Assembly (NCBI RefSeq): GCF_018531425.1
Contig: NZ_JAHBOI010000009.1
Coordinates: forward strand, 89,310 to 153,309
Length of the DNA stretch: 64,000 bases
Direction of reading: 5' to 3'
Source of the DNA: Paenarthrobacter sp. DKR-5
Lineage (GTDB): Bacteria > Actinomycetota > Actinomycetes > Actinomycetales > Micrococcaceae
The notes beneath the pieces were generated by a model. The model was not told the DNA's origin and ran no database searches. It saw nothing but the letters and a program-made list of their open reading frames with translations. Numbering within the stretch: position 1 is the stretch's first letter; the number at the start of each line of letters is the position of its first letter. Of this stretch, positions 44,516-53,365 are shown piece after piece. Both the position numbers and the translations under genes were made by a program.

Positions 44516-45541
44516 TTAGGACTGCTCCCCCGGATTCAGGACTCCCATAATGCGGTTCAGGTCCTCAACGGATGCAAACTCGATAGAGACCTTTCCCTTT
44601 CGGGCGCCGAGCGTGATCTTCACGTTTGTGTCCAGCCTGTCCGCCAGCGAGGTAGCCAGGAAATCAAGGCGCTCATGACGTGCGCCAGGCCTCGGACCAC
44701 TCGGCTTGTCGCCCTTCTTCGAGTCATCGTAGAACGCAACGGCTTCTTCCGTCGCACGCACCGAGAGGCCCTCGGAGACGATGCGCTGCGCCAGGCGCTC
44801 CATCGCATCGGTATCAGGCAGGGACAGCAACGCGCGCGCATGGCCGGCACTCAGAACACCCGCAGCCACACGGCGCTGGACTACAGCCGGCAGTTTCAGC
44901 AGACGGATAGTGTTCGTCACCTGAGGACGCGACCGACCGATGCGGTCAGCCAGCTCCTCGTGGGTGGTGCCGAAATCCTCCAACAGTTGTTGATAGGCGG
45001 CGGCCTCTTCCAGCGGGTTCAGCTGACTGCGGTGCAGGTTCTCGAGCAAGGCATCACGAAGCAGGTTGTCATCATGCGTGTCGCGAATGATCGCTGGGAT
45101 CGTCTCCAGTCCAGCGGCTTGAGATGCGCGCCAGCGACGCTCGCCCATGACGAGTTCGTATGACTCCCCGCCCTTTTCCGCGGACTTACGGACCACGACT
45201 GGCTGAAGAATGCCGATTTCACGAACTGAGTGAACCAACTCGGACATCTCATCTTCGTCGAAGACTGAACGCGGCTGTTTACGGTTCGGGTGGATATCTG
45301 CGACGCCAACCTCGGCGAAGCGTGCACCGGGAACCTCAACCAGCGTTTCACGTGAAACAGCATCCGCTGCCTGCGCCTCGTCGTTCCGCGCATCGGTCTT
45401 CCTCCGGTTCTCCGGGAAGAACAGATCGACCGGCCTCGAAGCGGGAGCGACGGGAGCGCCTGTCTCGGGATCGGTCTCAGAGGCTGAATTTGGGATCAGA
45501 GCACCAAGGCCGCGACCCAGTCCCCGACGCTTATCGGTCAT
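44516..45541 (-). CDS. parB: Chromosome partitioning protein ParB
   Basis: 341-residue CTPase/DNA-binding protein. The N-terminus has KRRGLGRGLGALIP, the ParA-interaction motif. The CTP-binding ParB/Srx domain has PNRKQPRSVFDEDE and the arginine patch GERRWRASQAAG near 130. The KorB-type helix-turn-helix (GTTHEELADRIGRSRPQV) binds parS, and the C-terminal dimerisation domain follows. The ATG at 45541 follows AAAGGGAAC. It loads on the parS sites around this locus and forms a sliding clamp for origin segregation. A parS copy lies inside the gene at 45344-45359. Confidence 0.96.
   Translation of the reverse strand: MTDKRRGLGRGLGALIPNSASETDPETGAPVAPASRPVDLFFPENRRKTDARNDEAQAADAVSRETLVEVPGARFAEVGVADIHPNRKQPRSVFDEDEMSELVHSVREIGILQPVVVRKSAEKGGESYELVMGERRWRASQAAGLETIPAIIRDTHDDNLLRDALLENLHRSQLNPLEEAAAYQQLLEDFGTTHEELADRIGRSRPQVTNTIRLLKLPAVVQRRVAAGVLSAGHARALLSLPDTDAMERLAQRIVSEGLSVRATEEAVAFYDDSKKGDKPSGPRPGARHERLDFLATSLADRLDTNVKITLGARKGKVSIEFASVEDLNRIMGVLNPGEQS
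45344..45359. other. parS site inside parB
   Basis: CGTTTCACGTGAAACA matches parS at 15 of 16 positions and encodes residues in the parB N-terminal region (VSRET). Confidence 0.75.
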
Positions 45542-45614
45542 GGAGTTCCCTTTCAAAGGAAGGCACCCGACGGAACAATCGTCGGGCTAGAGCACTACTT
45601 TTACCCCTCGAAGT

Positions 45615-46676
45615 CTACCGTTCGGCTAGCTCAGCGGCCGCTTCAAGGTAGGACAACGCGCCGGTGGATGAGGGATCATACGTCATCACAGTCTGCTGGT
45701 AGCTCGGAGCTTCGGAGATGCGCACCGATCGCGGTACAACTGCGGTAAGAACCTGCTGCGGGAAGTGCTCGCGAACGTCGGCGGCCACCTGAGCGGCGAG
45801 GTTGGTGCGCCCGTCGTACATCGTCAGCAGGATTGTCGACACCACCAAGTCACCATTGAGGTGCTTCTGGATCATCTCAATGTTCTTGAGGAGCTGACTC
45901 AGTCCTTCGAGCGCGTAGTACTCGCACTGGATCGGGATAAGAACCTCATTCGCGGCACAGAAAGCGTTGACGGTAAGCAACCCAAGGCTGGGAGGACAGT
46001 CAATAAAGACATAGTCGAGGCGCGGGAGGCCCTCACTTTCCCGCTGCTTGGCATAAACATCCAGGGCACGGCGCAAACGCTGTTCACGCGCCACCAGAGA
46101 CACCAACTCGATTTCTGCCCCGGCCAGGTGGATAGTGGCCGGCGCACAGAAGAGGTTGGCTACGTCGGGACAGGGGGCGACCACGTCTCCCAGCGGAAGG
46201 TCGTTGATCAGCACATCGTAGATGCTGTCCACCTCCGCGTGGTGCTCAACGCCCAGGGCGGTGGAGGCATTGCCTTGCGGGTCGATGTCCACCACCAGCA
46301 CCTGAAGCCCGGCCGAGGCCAGAGCTGCCGCAATGTTCACCGTCGTGGTTGTCTTCCCAACACCACCCTTTTGGTTGGCCACAGTGAGGATGCGGGTGTT
46401 CGAGGGGCGAGGCAAGCGTCGGCCGCGAAGGCGTTCGCGCCGCTTGCTTTCGCTCGCCAGCTGCTGGGCGATGGGGCTGCTCTCATCCAGGCTGTCCATG
46501 ACGTTGGAGCGTGCGGCCGCACCAGTTTCACGTGAAACATCGTCGGTTGCGGGCTTAGCAACCGATTTAGGTTGACCCGTGGCGGCCGCGGGCGCGCTGC
46601 TCGCCGCTCCGGCCCTTGCGGAACCCAAGGAGACGAACGGTGGGATGCGCTGCGCGGAAACGTCACTGCTGGTCAC
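45615..46676 (-). CDS. parA: Chromosome partitioning ATPase ParA
   Basis: 353-residue Walker-type ATPase with the deviant Walker A KGGVGKTTTT near residue 105, Walker A' VDIDPQGNAST near 132, and Walker B DYVFIDCPPSLG near 220. The N-terminal ~95 residues are an alanine-rich low-complexity extension. It binds DNA as an ATP dimer and is stimulated by ParB-parS to move the origin. The GTG start lies near a divergent-free upstream gap to rsmG. The parA-parB pair is separated by about 73 nt. Confidence 0.96.
   Translation of the reverse strand: MTSSDVSAQRIPPFVSLGSARAGAASSAPAAATGQPKSVAKPATDDVSRETGAAARSNVMDSLDESSPIAQQLASESKRRERLRGRRLPRPSNTRILTVANQKGGVGKTTTTVNIAAALASAGLQVLVVDIDPQGNASTALGVEHHAEVDSIYDVLINDLPLGDVVAPCPDVANLFCAPATIHLAGAEIELVSLVAREQRLRRALDVYAKQRESEGLPRLDYVFIDCPPSLGLLTVNAFCAANEVLIPIQCEYYALEGLSQLLKNIEMIQKHLNGDLVVSTILLTMYDGRTNLAAQVAADVREHFPQQVLTAVVPRSVRISEAPSYQQTVMTYDPSSTGALSYLEAAAELAER
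46524..46539. other. parS site inside parA
   Basis: AGTTTCACGTGAAACA matches parS at 15 of 16 positions. It lies in the low-complexity N-terminal coding part of parA (VSRET is encoded here too). Confidence 0.75.
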
Positions 46677-46770
46677 TTGCGATCACTCACTCTCAATTGG
46701 CGTTGCTGCCGCTTCCTAGCCTATCCGGTCGCTGCCCCTCGACCGTGGGAGACGGCCGTCGTGGCGCCGA

Positions 46771-47409
46771 TCAACGGCCGCGAACGACGATTCGCACGAC
46801 GGTGGTGGGTTCCTCTAGCAAGCCTTCCCCCGCCAGCACAACGTCCGTCTTGACTCCGCCCAGCCGCTTGATGACCTTGGCGGCTTTCTCCACTTCTTCC
46901 GCCGCACTGCGTCCCTTAATCGCCAGGACCTCGCCCTCGCCGTCGAGCAGCGGGATCGTCAATCCAACCAGGTTGTTCAGAGCGGAGACTGCTCGCGCGG
47001 TAACGACGTCCGCTGTGACTTTTCCGACGGCCAGCTCGGCACGGGAGCGGACAACGTCGACGTTATCCAGACCCAGATCCATGATGACCTCTTCGAGCCA
47101 CGTCACGCGCCGCTCAAGCGGTTCAATCAGGGTCATCTGCAGGCCGGGCCGGGCGATGGCGAAGGTCAGCCCGGGCAGTCCGGCACCGCTGCCTACATCG
47201 GCCACCCGTGCGCCGTTGGCGATGTATTCGACGACCACGGCACAATTGAGAACGTGCCGGCTCCATAGCCGGGGCACCTCACGCGGACCGATCAAGCCCC
47301 GTTCAGTTCCCGACGTCGCCAGGTGCTCCACGTACCTTTGCGCCAGCTCAAGCCGGTCACCGAAAATCTTTTCGGCTGCGGCGAGCTCGGCAGCGGTCTG
47401 CTCTACCAT
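46771..47409 (-). CDS. rsmG: 16S rRNA (guanine527-N7)-methyltransferase
   Basis: 212-residue Rossmann methyltransferase (GidB family). The AdoMet motif is VADVGSGAGLPGLTFA near 68, RHVLNCAVV near 48 and the acidic IEPLERRVTWLEE. It methylates N7 of G527 in 16S rRNA, and loss gives low-level streptomycin resistance in several bacteria. I chose ATG 47409 because GGGAAGAGTG precedes it; the upstream start at 47439 has no ribosome site. It lies between jag and parA in the conserved rpmH-distal operon. Confidence 0.94.
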   Translation of the reverse strand: MVEQTAAELAAAEKIFGDRLELAQRYVEHLATSGTERGLIGPREVPRLWSRHVLNCAVVVEYIANGARVADVGSGAGLPGLTFAIARPGLQMTLIEPLERRVTWLEEVIMDLGLDNVDVVRSRAELAVGKVTADVVTARAVSALNNLVGLTIPLLDGEGEVLAIKGRSAAEEVEKAAKVIKRLGGVKTDVVLAGEGLLEEPTTVVRIVVRGR

Positions 47410-47470
47410 CACTCTTCCCTTAAGGATCAACACCGGCAAGGGTCCCGGAGGACCCGCTGGCCGGCGCCGG

Positions 47471-48013
47471 TTACTCAGCTGCTGAAACGACGATGTGTCG
47501 CCCCGAGCCCTCGCCTTCGGACTCGCTGACGAATCCTAGTTCGGCGACGGCGTCGTGTACGATCTTCCGCTCGTAAGCGCTCATCGGAGCCAAGGCCACA
47601 CGGTCCGCACCTTCGCGTACCTGCTCGACGGCGTCCTCGGCGATGCGGCGAAGGTCGCCCCCGCGCTCGGCGCGGTAACCGGTGATGTCCAGCACGAGCC
47701 GGGACCGGTTCTCCGTGGCGGAGAGCACGGAGAGCCGTGTCAGTTCCTGCAGAGCTTCGAGCACCTCACCGTCGCGCCCGACCAAAGCCTTCAAGGCCGG
47801 GTCGTCGTCGTCCGCCACGATCGAGATATAGGTCCTGCCGTTCCGGACTTCAATGTCAATGTCGCCGTCGATGTCGGCAATATCGAGCAGCTCTTCCAGA
47901 TAGTCCGCCGCGACGTCCCCCTCTTCCTCGAGGCGGCTGGGCGCAGAGGACTCCGTGGTGCGCTCTTCGTCAGACTCAGTGAAGGTCTCTTCAGTGCTGT
48001 CCAAGGACATCAT
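47471..48013 (-). CDS. jag: Jag/KhpB family RNA-binding protein (KH-R3H)
   Basis: 180-residue protein with an acidic N-terminus, a KH-like domain (residues 62-110, ALVGRDGEVLEALQELTRLS) and a C-terminal R3H domain (MSAYERKIVHDAVAEL, with the Arg-x3-His signature). Jag/KhpB proteins bind RNA together with KhpA and affect cell division and envelope biogenesis. Its start overlaps the yidC stop by 4 nt (ATGA), so it is cotranscribed and coupled to yidC. Unlike Firmicutes Jag, no Jag-N domain precedes the KH part. Confidence 0.9.
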   Translation of the reverse strand: MMSLDSTEETFTESDEERTTESSAPSRLEEEGDVAADYLEELLDIADIDGDIDIEVRNGRTYISIVADDDDPALKALVGRDGEVLEALQELTRLSVLSATENRSRLVLDITGYRAERGGDLRRIAEDAVEQVREGADRVALAPMSAYERKIVHDAVAELGFVSESEGEGSGRHIVVSAAE

Positions 48014-48972
48014 TTCCTCTTTCTGTTCTTGCGCTGGGGCTGCTGGCGCTGGGCCTTGACGTCGACCGGCTCCGGCACGACCTCAGCATTCTTGCTTCCG
48101 CCAAGCAGGGGAACCGCCGGCAGGCCCTTCTTGGCCCGGCGTTCCATGTAATCGCGGTACGCGGGGGAACCCGGAGCCGGCATCCGCCGAATCACGTAGA
48201 ACTGCTGGCCCATGGTCCACAGGTTGGAGACAGTCCAGTAAATCAGCACGCCGATCGGGAAGTTGATTCCACCGATACCGAACACGAGCGGCAGCACGTA
48301 GAGCAGCATCTTCTGCTGCTTCATGAAGGGGCTGGCCATCGCCTCGTCAGACATGTTCTTCGCCATGATTTGCTTCTGCGTGATGAACTGCGAAGCCGTC
48401 ATCGCGACGATCATGAACACCGACAGGATGATGACCGCGGTGTAGCTGCCTTCACCCTTGAAGTTGAGAAGGGTTGCCGAGAGCGGCGCTCCGAAGATGC
48501 TCGCCTGGTCGAACTGCTGCACCTGGGCATGGCTCATGGCACCGATGCCGGTGTTGTTCTGGTTCGCGTGCGTAATACCGGAAAGAACCCGGAAAAGCGA
48601 GAAGAAGAACGGCATCTGGATAAGCATCGGGAGACAGGCCGAGAACGGGTTGGTCCCATGCTTCTTGTACAGGGCCATCTGCTCCTGGGCCATGGCCTGG
48701 CGCGAGAGCTGGTCGGTCTTGCCCTTGTACTTGTCCTGCAGCTTCTTCATGTCCGGCTGCAGCAGCTGCATTCCCCGCTGCGCGCGGATTTGCTTGACGA
48801 ACACCGGGATCAGCGCAGCCCGGATGACCAGCACCAGGCCGATGATTGAGAGTGTCCAAGTCCACCCCGAAGCAGCGGGCAGCGCAATGAAGGTCAGCCC
48901 GTCATGGAAGAGCACCATGATCCAGGAAACAAACCATTCAAATGGCTGCAGGACGAAACTAATCGGATCCAC
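48010..48972 (-). CDS. yidC: Membrane protein insertase YidC
   Basis: 320-residue YidC/Oxa1 insertase with five hydrophobic segments. The coiled cytoplasmic region MKKLQDKYKGKTDQLSRQAM and FSACLPMLIQMPFFFSLF mark the conserved core. A basic C-terminal tail ends QPQRKNRKRK and probably contacts ribosomes. It inserts membrane proteins alone or with SecYEG. The start is GTG 48972. It follows yidD after 10 nt and is overlapped by jag. Confidence 0.95.
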   Translation of the reverse strand: MDPISFVLQPFEWFVSWIMVLFHDGLTFIALPAASGWTWTLSIIGLVLVIRAALIPVFVKQIRAQRGMQLLQPDMKKLQDKYKGKTDQLSRQAMAQEQMALYKKHGTNPFSACLPMLIQMPFFFSLFRVLSGITHANQNNTGIGAMSHAQVQQFDQASIFGAPLSATLLNFKGEGSYTAVIILSVFMIVAMTASQFITQKQIMAKNMSDEAMASPFMKQQKMLLYVLPLVFGIGGINFPIGVLIYWTVSNLWTMGQQFYVIRRMPAPGSPAYRDYMERRAKKGLPAVPLLGGSKNAEVVPEPVDVKAQRQQPQRKNRKRK

Positions 48973-48982
48973 TATCTACTCC

Positions 48983-49321
48983 TCAGGCCGCCGGCCGGCT
49001 GTCGATGTCCGGCGGGATAACGGGATGGTTCAGCAAAACAATCTTGGGGGTGGCCGCGGGATCCAGCCACTCGTCATGGCGATGGCCGTGCGGCACGTGG
49101 TCCACGCCGCCGAGGTTCCAGGGGTTGCAGCGCGCCAACCGCTTCGCCGCAAGCCAGCTCCCGCGGACGGCGCCGTGCACAGTCACGGCCTCAAGGGCAT
49201 AGGCGGAACATGAGGGGAAAAACCGGCACACCTGACCATACAGAGGGGAGACAACCGCCCGATAGACGGTCAGCAGACCGATCAGGAGGTTGCGCGGCAG
49301 GTTCCAAAGAGCAGAAATCAT
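48983..49321 (-). CDS. yidD: Membrane protein insertion efficiency factor YidD
   Basis: 112-residue YidD from ATG 49321, with the conserved RAVVSPLYGQVCRFFPSCSAYALEAV core containing the cysteine pair and the basic C-terminal segment, shown here in pieces around CRFFPSCSAYALEA. YidD assists YidC insertion. A longer frame to 49393 overlaps rnpA and is not the start. Sits between rnpA and yidC as usual. The C-terminus is slightly extended with a His-rich stretch (HVPHGHRHDE). Confidence 0.93.
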   Translation of the reverse strand: MISALWNLPRNLLIGLLTVYRAVVSPLYGQVCRFFPSCSAYALEAVTVHGAVRGSWLAAKRLARCNPWNLGGVDHVPHGHRHDEWLDPAATPKIVLLNHPVIPPDIDSRPAA

Positions 49322-49346
49322 CGCCAGCCCATCCTCCTCTCCGACA

Positions 49347-49697
49347 TCACTGCTGGTCCAGACGCTTGAACGCGGACGCAAGCGCAGCGTCATAGTCGGC
49401 GCACAATTCGGTCCAGGTTGCGTCAGCCGAGGCAGGCAGGGCGCGCACCACTACGTTGAGGCCGGACGGCCGCAGCGAAACGGTGCCTGCGGCAGCCTCC
49501 CTCAATCTTCTCTTAACGCGGTTGCGCACCACTGCGTTCCCCACGGTCTTCGCCACGATAAAACCAAAACGGGTCGGTTCGGGCCCGGCCGTAGGTGCCG
49601 CATATAACACTAAGTTCCGACGTCCTTTACGGACGCCGGAACGTACAGTTGTGGAGAAGTCGACCGAGGTCCGCATCCGGTTTTTGGCGGTAAGCAC
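49347..49697 (-). CDS. rnpA: Ribonuclease P protein component
   Basis: 116-residue RnpA with RFGFIVAKTVGNAVVRNRVKRRLREA (the RNR motif region, here VGNAVVRNRVKRRL). It binds the RNase P RNA and supports tRNA 5' maturation. Start GTG 49697. It lies 34 nt after rpmH and 25 nt before yidD. Length is normal for actinobacteria. Confidence 0.94.
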   Translation of the reverse strand: MLTAKNRMRTSVDFSTTVRSGVRKGRRNLVLYAAPTAGPEPTRFGFIVAKTVGNAVVRNRVKRRLREAAAGTVSLRPSGLNVVVRALPASADATWTELCADYDAALASAFKRLDQQ

Positions 49698-49731
49698 CGT
49701 CGGATCACTGCGAACGAACTAGTCGGACTGT

Positions 49732-49869
49732 TTAGGCTGCCAGCTCCGTGCGGCCCTTGGCGCGGCGTGCGGAAAGAATTGCACGGCCTGCACGGGTACG
49801 CATGCGAAGGCGGAAGCCGTGCTTCTTGGCACGACGGCGGTTATTCGGCTGAAAGGTCCGCTTGCTCAC
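49732..49869 (-). CDS. rpmH: 50S ribosomal protein L34
   Basis: 45-residue very basic protein beginning [19 protein letters not shown] after a GTG start at 49869. The sequence is the universal L34. A longer frame to 49914 is not used because the conserved N-terminus begins at 49869. First gene of the minus-strand rpmH-rnpA-yidD-yidC-jag-rsmG run, divergent from dnaA. Confidence 0.97.
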   Translation of the reverse strand: MSKRTFQPNNRRRAKKHGFRLRMRTRAGRAILSARRAKGRTELAA

Positions 49870-50329
49870 GGTGGTTACTCCAAGACAATCAAGGATGCGC
49901 CCACCCGGATGCAACAGGGGGGAAGAAACAGGCCGGCGCTATAGGTTCAGTGTCCACAGTTGCTCCGCTGCCCGGGCAGGGGACTGAGTCAGCCACCTGA
50001 ACATTACGCGGGCATGCCGAAGCGCAAACTATTGACACAAAGGACTTCACAACGTTAGGCCAGCGGCGTCTTAGGAGTCAAACCGGCCCGTCGGGTCACC
50101 CGTCCACGGCGTTCCCCACACCTGTGGATGAATGGCTGTGGGAGAAGCCTATCAACCCACAAGCTTCTCCACTTTTCCACAGCAGCAACCCCAGCTATCG
50201 TCGGCGAATCCCATCCTTTACGCTTGCACAGTGCCGGGTTTTCCACCGGGTGTGCATATCTCTGTGGATGGATGCGTTCCAGGGCTATGGATTCGTCGAA
50301 TCAGCGGGTTGAAGGTTTAGAGGTTATTG
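49870..50329. other. rpmH-dnaA divergent region with weak DnaA boxes
   Basis: About 460 nt holding no gene, with the promoters of rpmH (minus) and dnaA (plus). DnaA-box-like 9-mers are TCATCCACA on the minus strand at 50123-50131, TTTTCCACA at 50173-50181 and CCATCCACA on the minus strand at 50263-50271, each one or two mismatches from consensus. They may support dnaA autoregulation. Confidence 0.55.
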
Positions 50330-51739
50330 GTGAGCACTGACGAGATCAACGACGTCGGAAGTTCGTGGCGCAAGGTGCTGAGGATCCTGGAACAGGACGA
50401 GCGGGTCAGCCCGCGGCAACGCGGCTTTGTGATCCTCGCCCAGCCTCAGGGCCTCTTCGGCAGCACCCTCCTGGTCGCGGTTCCGAACGAGCTCACCCGC
50501 GAGGTTCTCCAGGCGCAGGTGAAGGAGCCGTTGGACCAAGCCCTCCGCCAGGTCTTCAGCGACGACATCCGCTGCGCCATTGACGTCGACACCGATTTGC
50601 TGCCCGTCGTGGAGGAACGGCCCGAGCCGGTCTCCGAACCGCAGGTTGAGCCGACCCAGGTCCTCAAACCGGCTCCATCGCTGCCAAGCACCTCGCAGGA
50701 GTTCGGGCGGCTCAACCCCAAGTACATCTTCGACACGTTCGTCATCGGCCAATCCAACCGCTTCGCCCACGCGGCAGCAGTCGCAGTCGCGGAAGCCCCG
50801 GCCAAGGCGTACAACCCGCTCTTCATCTACGGCGACTCTGGTCTGGGCAAGACCCACCTGCTGCACGCCATCGGCCACTACGCCCGCCGGCTCTACAACG
50901 GGATCCGTGTCCGCTACGTCAACTCCGAAGAGTTCACAAACGACTTCATCAACTCAATCCGCGACGACGAGGGCTCAAGCTTCAAGCAGCTGTACCGCAA
51001 CGTTGACATCCTGCTGATTGACGACATCCAGTTCCTCTCCGGCAAGGACGCGACCCAGGAAGAGTTCTTCCACACCTTCAACGCACTGCACAACCACAAC
51101 AAGCAGGTCGTCATCACCTCGGATCTGCCGCCGAAGCAGCTTTCCGGCTTCGAGGAACGGATGCGGTCCCGGTTCGAGTGGGGACTGCTGACCGACGTCC
51201 AGCCTCCCGAGCTGGAAACCCGCATCGCCATCCTGCGTAAGAAGGCCATCGGCGAAGGACTAAGCGCGCCCGATGATGTCCTCGAATACATCGCGTCGAA
51301 GATCTCCACCAACATCCGCGAACTGGAGGGCGCCCTGATCCGGGTTACCGCGTTCGCAAGCCTGAACCGCCAGCCGGTCGACGTCGCCCTGGCCGAACTC
51401 GTCCTCAAGGACCTGATCACCGACGACGGCGCGGAGGAAATCACCTCTGCCCAGATCCTTGGCCAGACGGCCGACTACTTCAAGCTCAGCCTTGAGGAAC
51501 TGTGCAGCAAGTCCCGCACGCGCACCTTGGTCACGGCGAGGCAGATCGCAATGTACCTGTGCCGGGAGCTCACCGACATGTCCTTGCCCAAGATCGGCCA
51601 GGAGCTCGGCGGACGGGACCACACCACGGTGATCCACGCCGACCGGAAGATCCGCGAACTGATGGCCGAACGACGGGCCATCTACAACCAGGTCACCGAG
51701 CTGACGAACCGGATCAAGCAGCAGCAGCGGGCCCAGTAG
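50330..51739 (+). CDS. dnaA: Chromosomal replication initiator DnaA
   Basis: 469 residues from GTG 50330 (TTG 50327 is adjacent and in frame). Domain I is residues 1-90, a short linker follows, and the AAA+ domain has [13 protein letters not shown], Walker [12 protein letters not shown] near 175 and Walker [10 protein letters not shown] near 235. Domain IV carries the DnaA signature [15 protein letters not shown] near 440. DnaA unwinds oriC, which follows directly. The linker domain II is short. Confidence 0.97.
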   Translation: MSTDEINDVGSSWRKVLRILEQDERVSPRQRGFVILAQPQGLFGSTLLVAVPNELTREVLQAQVKEPLDQALRQVFSDDIRCAIDVDTDLLPVVEERPEPVSEPQVEPTQVLKPAPSLPSTSQEFGRLNPKYIFDTFVIGQSNRFAHAAAVAVAEAPAKAYNPLFIYGDSGLGKTHLLHAIGHYARRLYNGIRVRYVNSEEFTNDFINSIRDDEGSSFKQLYRNVDILLIDDIQFLSGKDATQEEFFHTFNALHNHNKQVVITSDLPPKQLSGFEERMRSRFEWGLLTDVQPPELETRIAILRKKAIGEGLSAPDDVLEYIASKISTNIRELEGALIRVTAFASLNRQPVDVALAELVLKDLITDDGAEEITSAQILGQTADYFKLSLEELCSKSRTRTLVTARQIAMYLCRELTDMSLPKIGQELGGRDHTTVIHADRKIRELMAERRAIYNQVTELTNRIKQQQRAQ

Positions 51740-52193
51740 CCCCGGGGGCGCGGGCCCAGTAGCCCTAGGAACAGGCGCTGGGCGGCGGGGCCGAAGTGCG
51801 GTTAATCACCGCTGTGGACAAGGCTGTGGACAAAAGGGGGAACAAGTGGGCATTCCGGTCTAACAACTCCTGGTTCCCCTGTGGACCCGCGAAATCACGC
51901 GGATTTTTGTCCACTTAAGCTCACAGCAGGCTACGAGAGATAACCACAACGTATGAACAGGGTGCGGACCCGCCAGGCCGCCGAAGCACGGGGTTATCCA
52001 CAGTATCCACAGCAGTTATTAACACTACGAATCCCAAGAAAATGAAGTTCTTCCAAACAACATGATCCTGTTGCCGTCCTGACCCGCGGTGCTGCCACAA
52101 CGGTCCTGCGGAAGCCGGCCTTGCCGCTAAGCTGTCTGCTGGATGTAGTGTTGCGTGGACCGCGCCGACAATTGAGGGAAAGGTGGCTCGTCC
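51740..52193. other. oriC: oriC, DnaA-box cluster between dnaA and dnaN
   Basis: About 454 nt without a gene. DnaA boxes: TTGTCCACA on the minus strand at 51813-51821 and 51825-51833, TTGTCCACT at 51907-51915, perfect TTATCCACA at 51994-52002 and abutting GTATCCACA at 52003-52011. An AT-richer stretch (GTTATTAACAC, then AAGAAAATGAAG) follows at about 52014-52060 and suits a DNA-unwinding element. Confidence 0.85.
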
Positions 52194-53315
52194 GTGAAGT
52201 TCAGAGTCGATCGGGACGTCCTGGCTGAAGCAGTTACTTGGACGGCCCGCTCGTTGTCTCCGCGGCCACCCGTTCCGGTGCTTTCCGGCCTGCTCATCAA
52301 GGCCGAGGCCGGCACCGTCAGCCTCGCCAGTTTTGACTACGAAATTTCGGCGCGGCTTGAGATCCCCGCCGAAATTGCCGAAGAGGGAACGATCCTCGTC
52401 TCCGGCCGCCTCCTGGCGGACATCTGCCGCAGCCTGCCCTCTGCGCCGGTGGATGTCGTCACCGACGGTTCCAAAGTCACGCTCTCCTGCCGCAGCAGCC
52501 GGTTCAATCTCGCCACGATGCCTGAGAACGACTACCCGGAGCTGCCCGCGCTCCCGGAATTGAGCGGAACGATCTCGGGCGAAGCCTTTTCCAAGGCCGT
52601 CTCGCAAGTGATCATCGCTGCCAGCAAGGACGACACACTTCCCATCCTCACGGGTGTCCGGATGGAGATCGAGGATGACCTGATTACGCTGCTCGCCACC
52701 GACCGCTACCGGCTGGCGCTGCGCGAGGTCCCGTGGAAGCCACTCACTCCGGGCATGTCCACCAGCGCCTTGGTCAAAGCGAAGACGCTCAACGAGGTGG
52801 CCAAGACGCTGGGCGGCTCAGGCGACATCAACATCGCGTTTTCCGACGACAGCGAACTGATCGGCTTCGAAAGCGGCGGCCGCCGAACGACGTCGTTGCT
52901 GGTCGACGGCGACTATCCGAAGATTCGCTCCCTCTTCCCCGACTCGACGCCAATCCATGCCACGGTCGAAACCACGGCGCTGGTTGAAGCGGTCCGGCGT
53001 GTTTCCCTGGTCGCCGAGCGCAACACTCCCGTCCGGCTCGCCTTCACCGATGGCCAGCTGACGCTGGACGCCGGGACCGGCGAAGACGCCCAGGCTTCCG
53101 AAGCCCTCGAAGCGCACCTCGAAGGGGACGAAATCACCGTCGCCTTCAACCCGCACTACCTCAGCGAAGGCCTCAGCGTGATTGAGACGCCGTACGTGCG
53201 GTTCTCCTTCACCAGTGCTCCGAAGCCTGCCATGATCACGGCGCAGGCCGAACTCAACGGCGAGGACCGGGACGACTACCGCTACCTGGTCATGCCTGTG
53301 AGGCTTCCGAGCTAG
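52194..53315 (+). CDS. dnaN: DNA polymerase III beta subunit (sliding clamp)
   Basis: 373-residue sliding clamp with three repeated domains. It starts MKFRVDRDVLAEAVTW and ends with YRYLVMPVRLPS, the conserved C-terminus. It tethers Pol III and other repair factors to DNA. Start GTG 52194. Directly follows oriC and precedes gnd by about 50 nt. Confidence 0.97.
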   Translation: MKFRVDRDVLAEAVTWTARSLSPRPPVPVLSGLLIKAEAGTVSLASFDYEISARLEIPAEIAEEGTILVSGRLLADICRSLPSAPVDVVTDGSKVTLSCRSSRFNLATMPENDYPELPALPELSGTISGEAFSKAVSQVIIAASKDDTLPILTGVRMEIEDDLITLLATDRYRLALREVPWKPLTPGMSTSALVKAKTLNEVAKTLGGSGDINIAFSDDSELIGFESGGRRTTSLLVDGDYPKIRSLFPDSTPIHATVETTALVEAVRRVSLVAERNTPVRLAFTDGQLTLDAGTGEDAQASEALEAHLEGDEITVAFNPHYLSEGLSVIETPYVRFSFTSAPKPAMITAQAELNGEDRDDYRYLVMPVRLPS

Positions 53316-53365
53316 CCAGCAGGCCGTCCCAGCTTCCACTTTTTTACCGCCAGGAGGGCGCAACA

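Noticed and set aside
43848..44519. 223-codon frame in the parS region
   Set aside because: Pro/Arg/Thr-rich, no ribosome site, overlaps other frames and parS sites.
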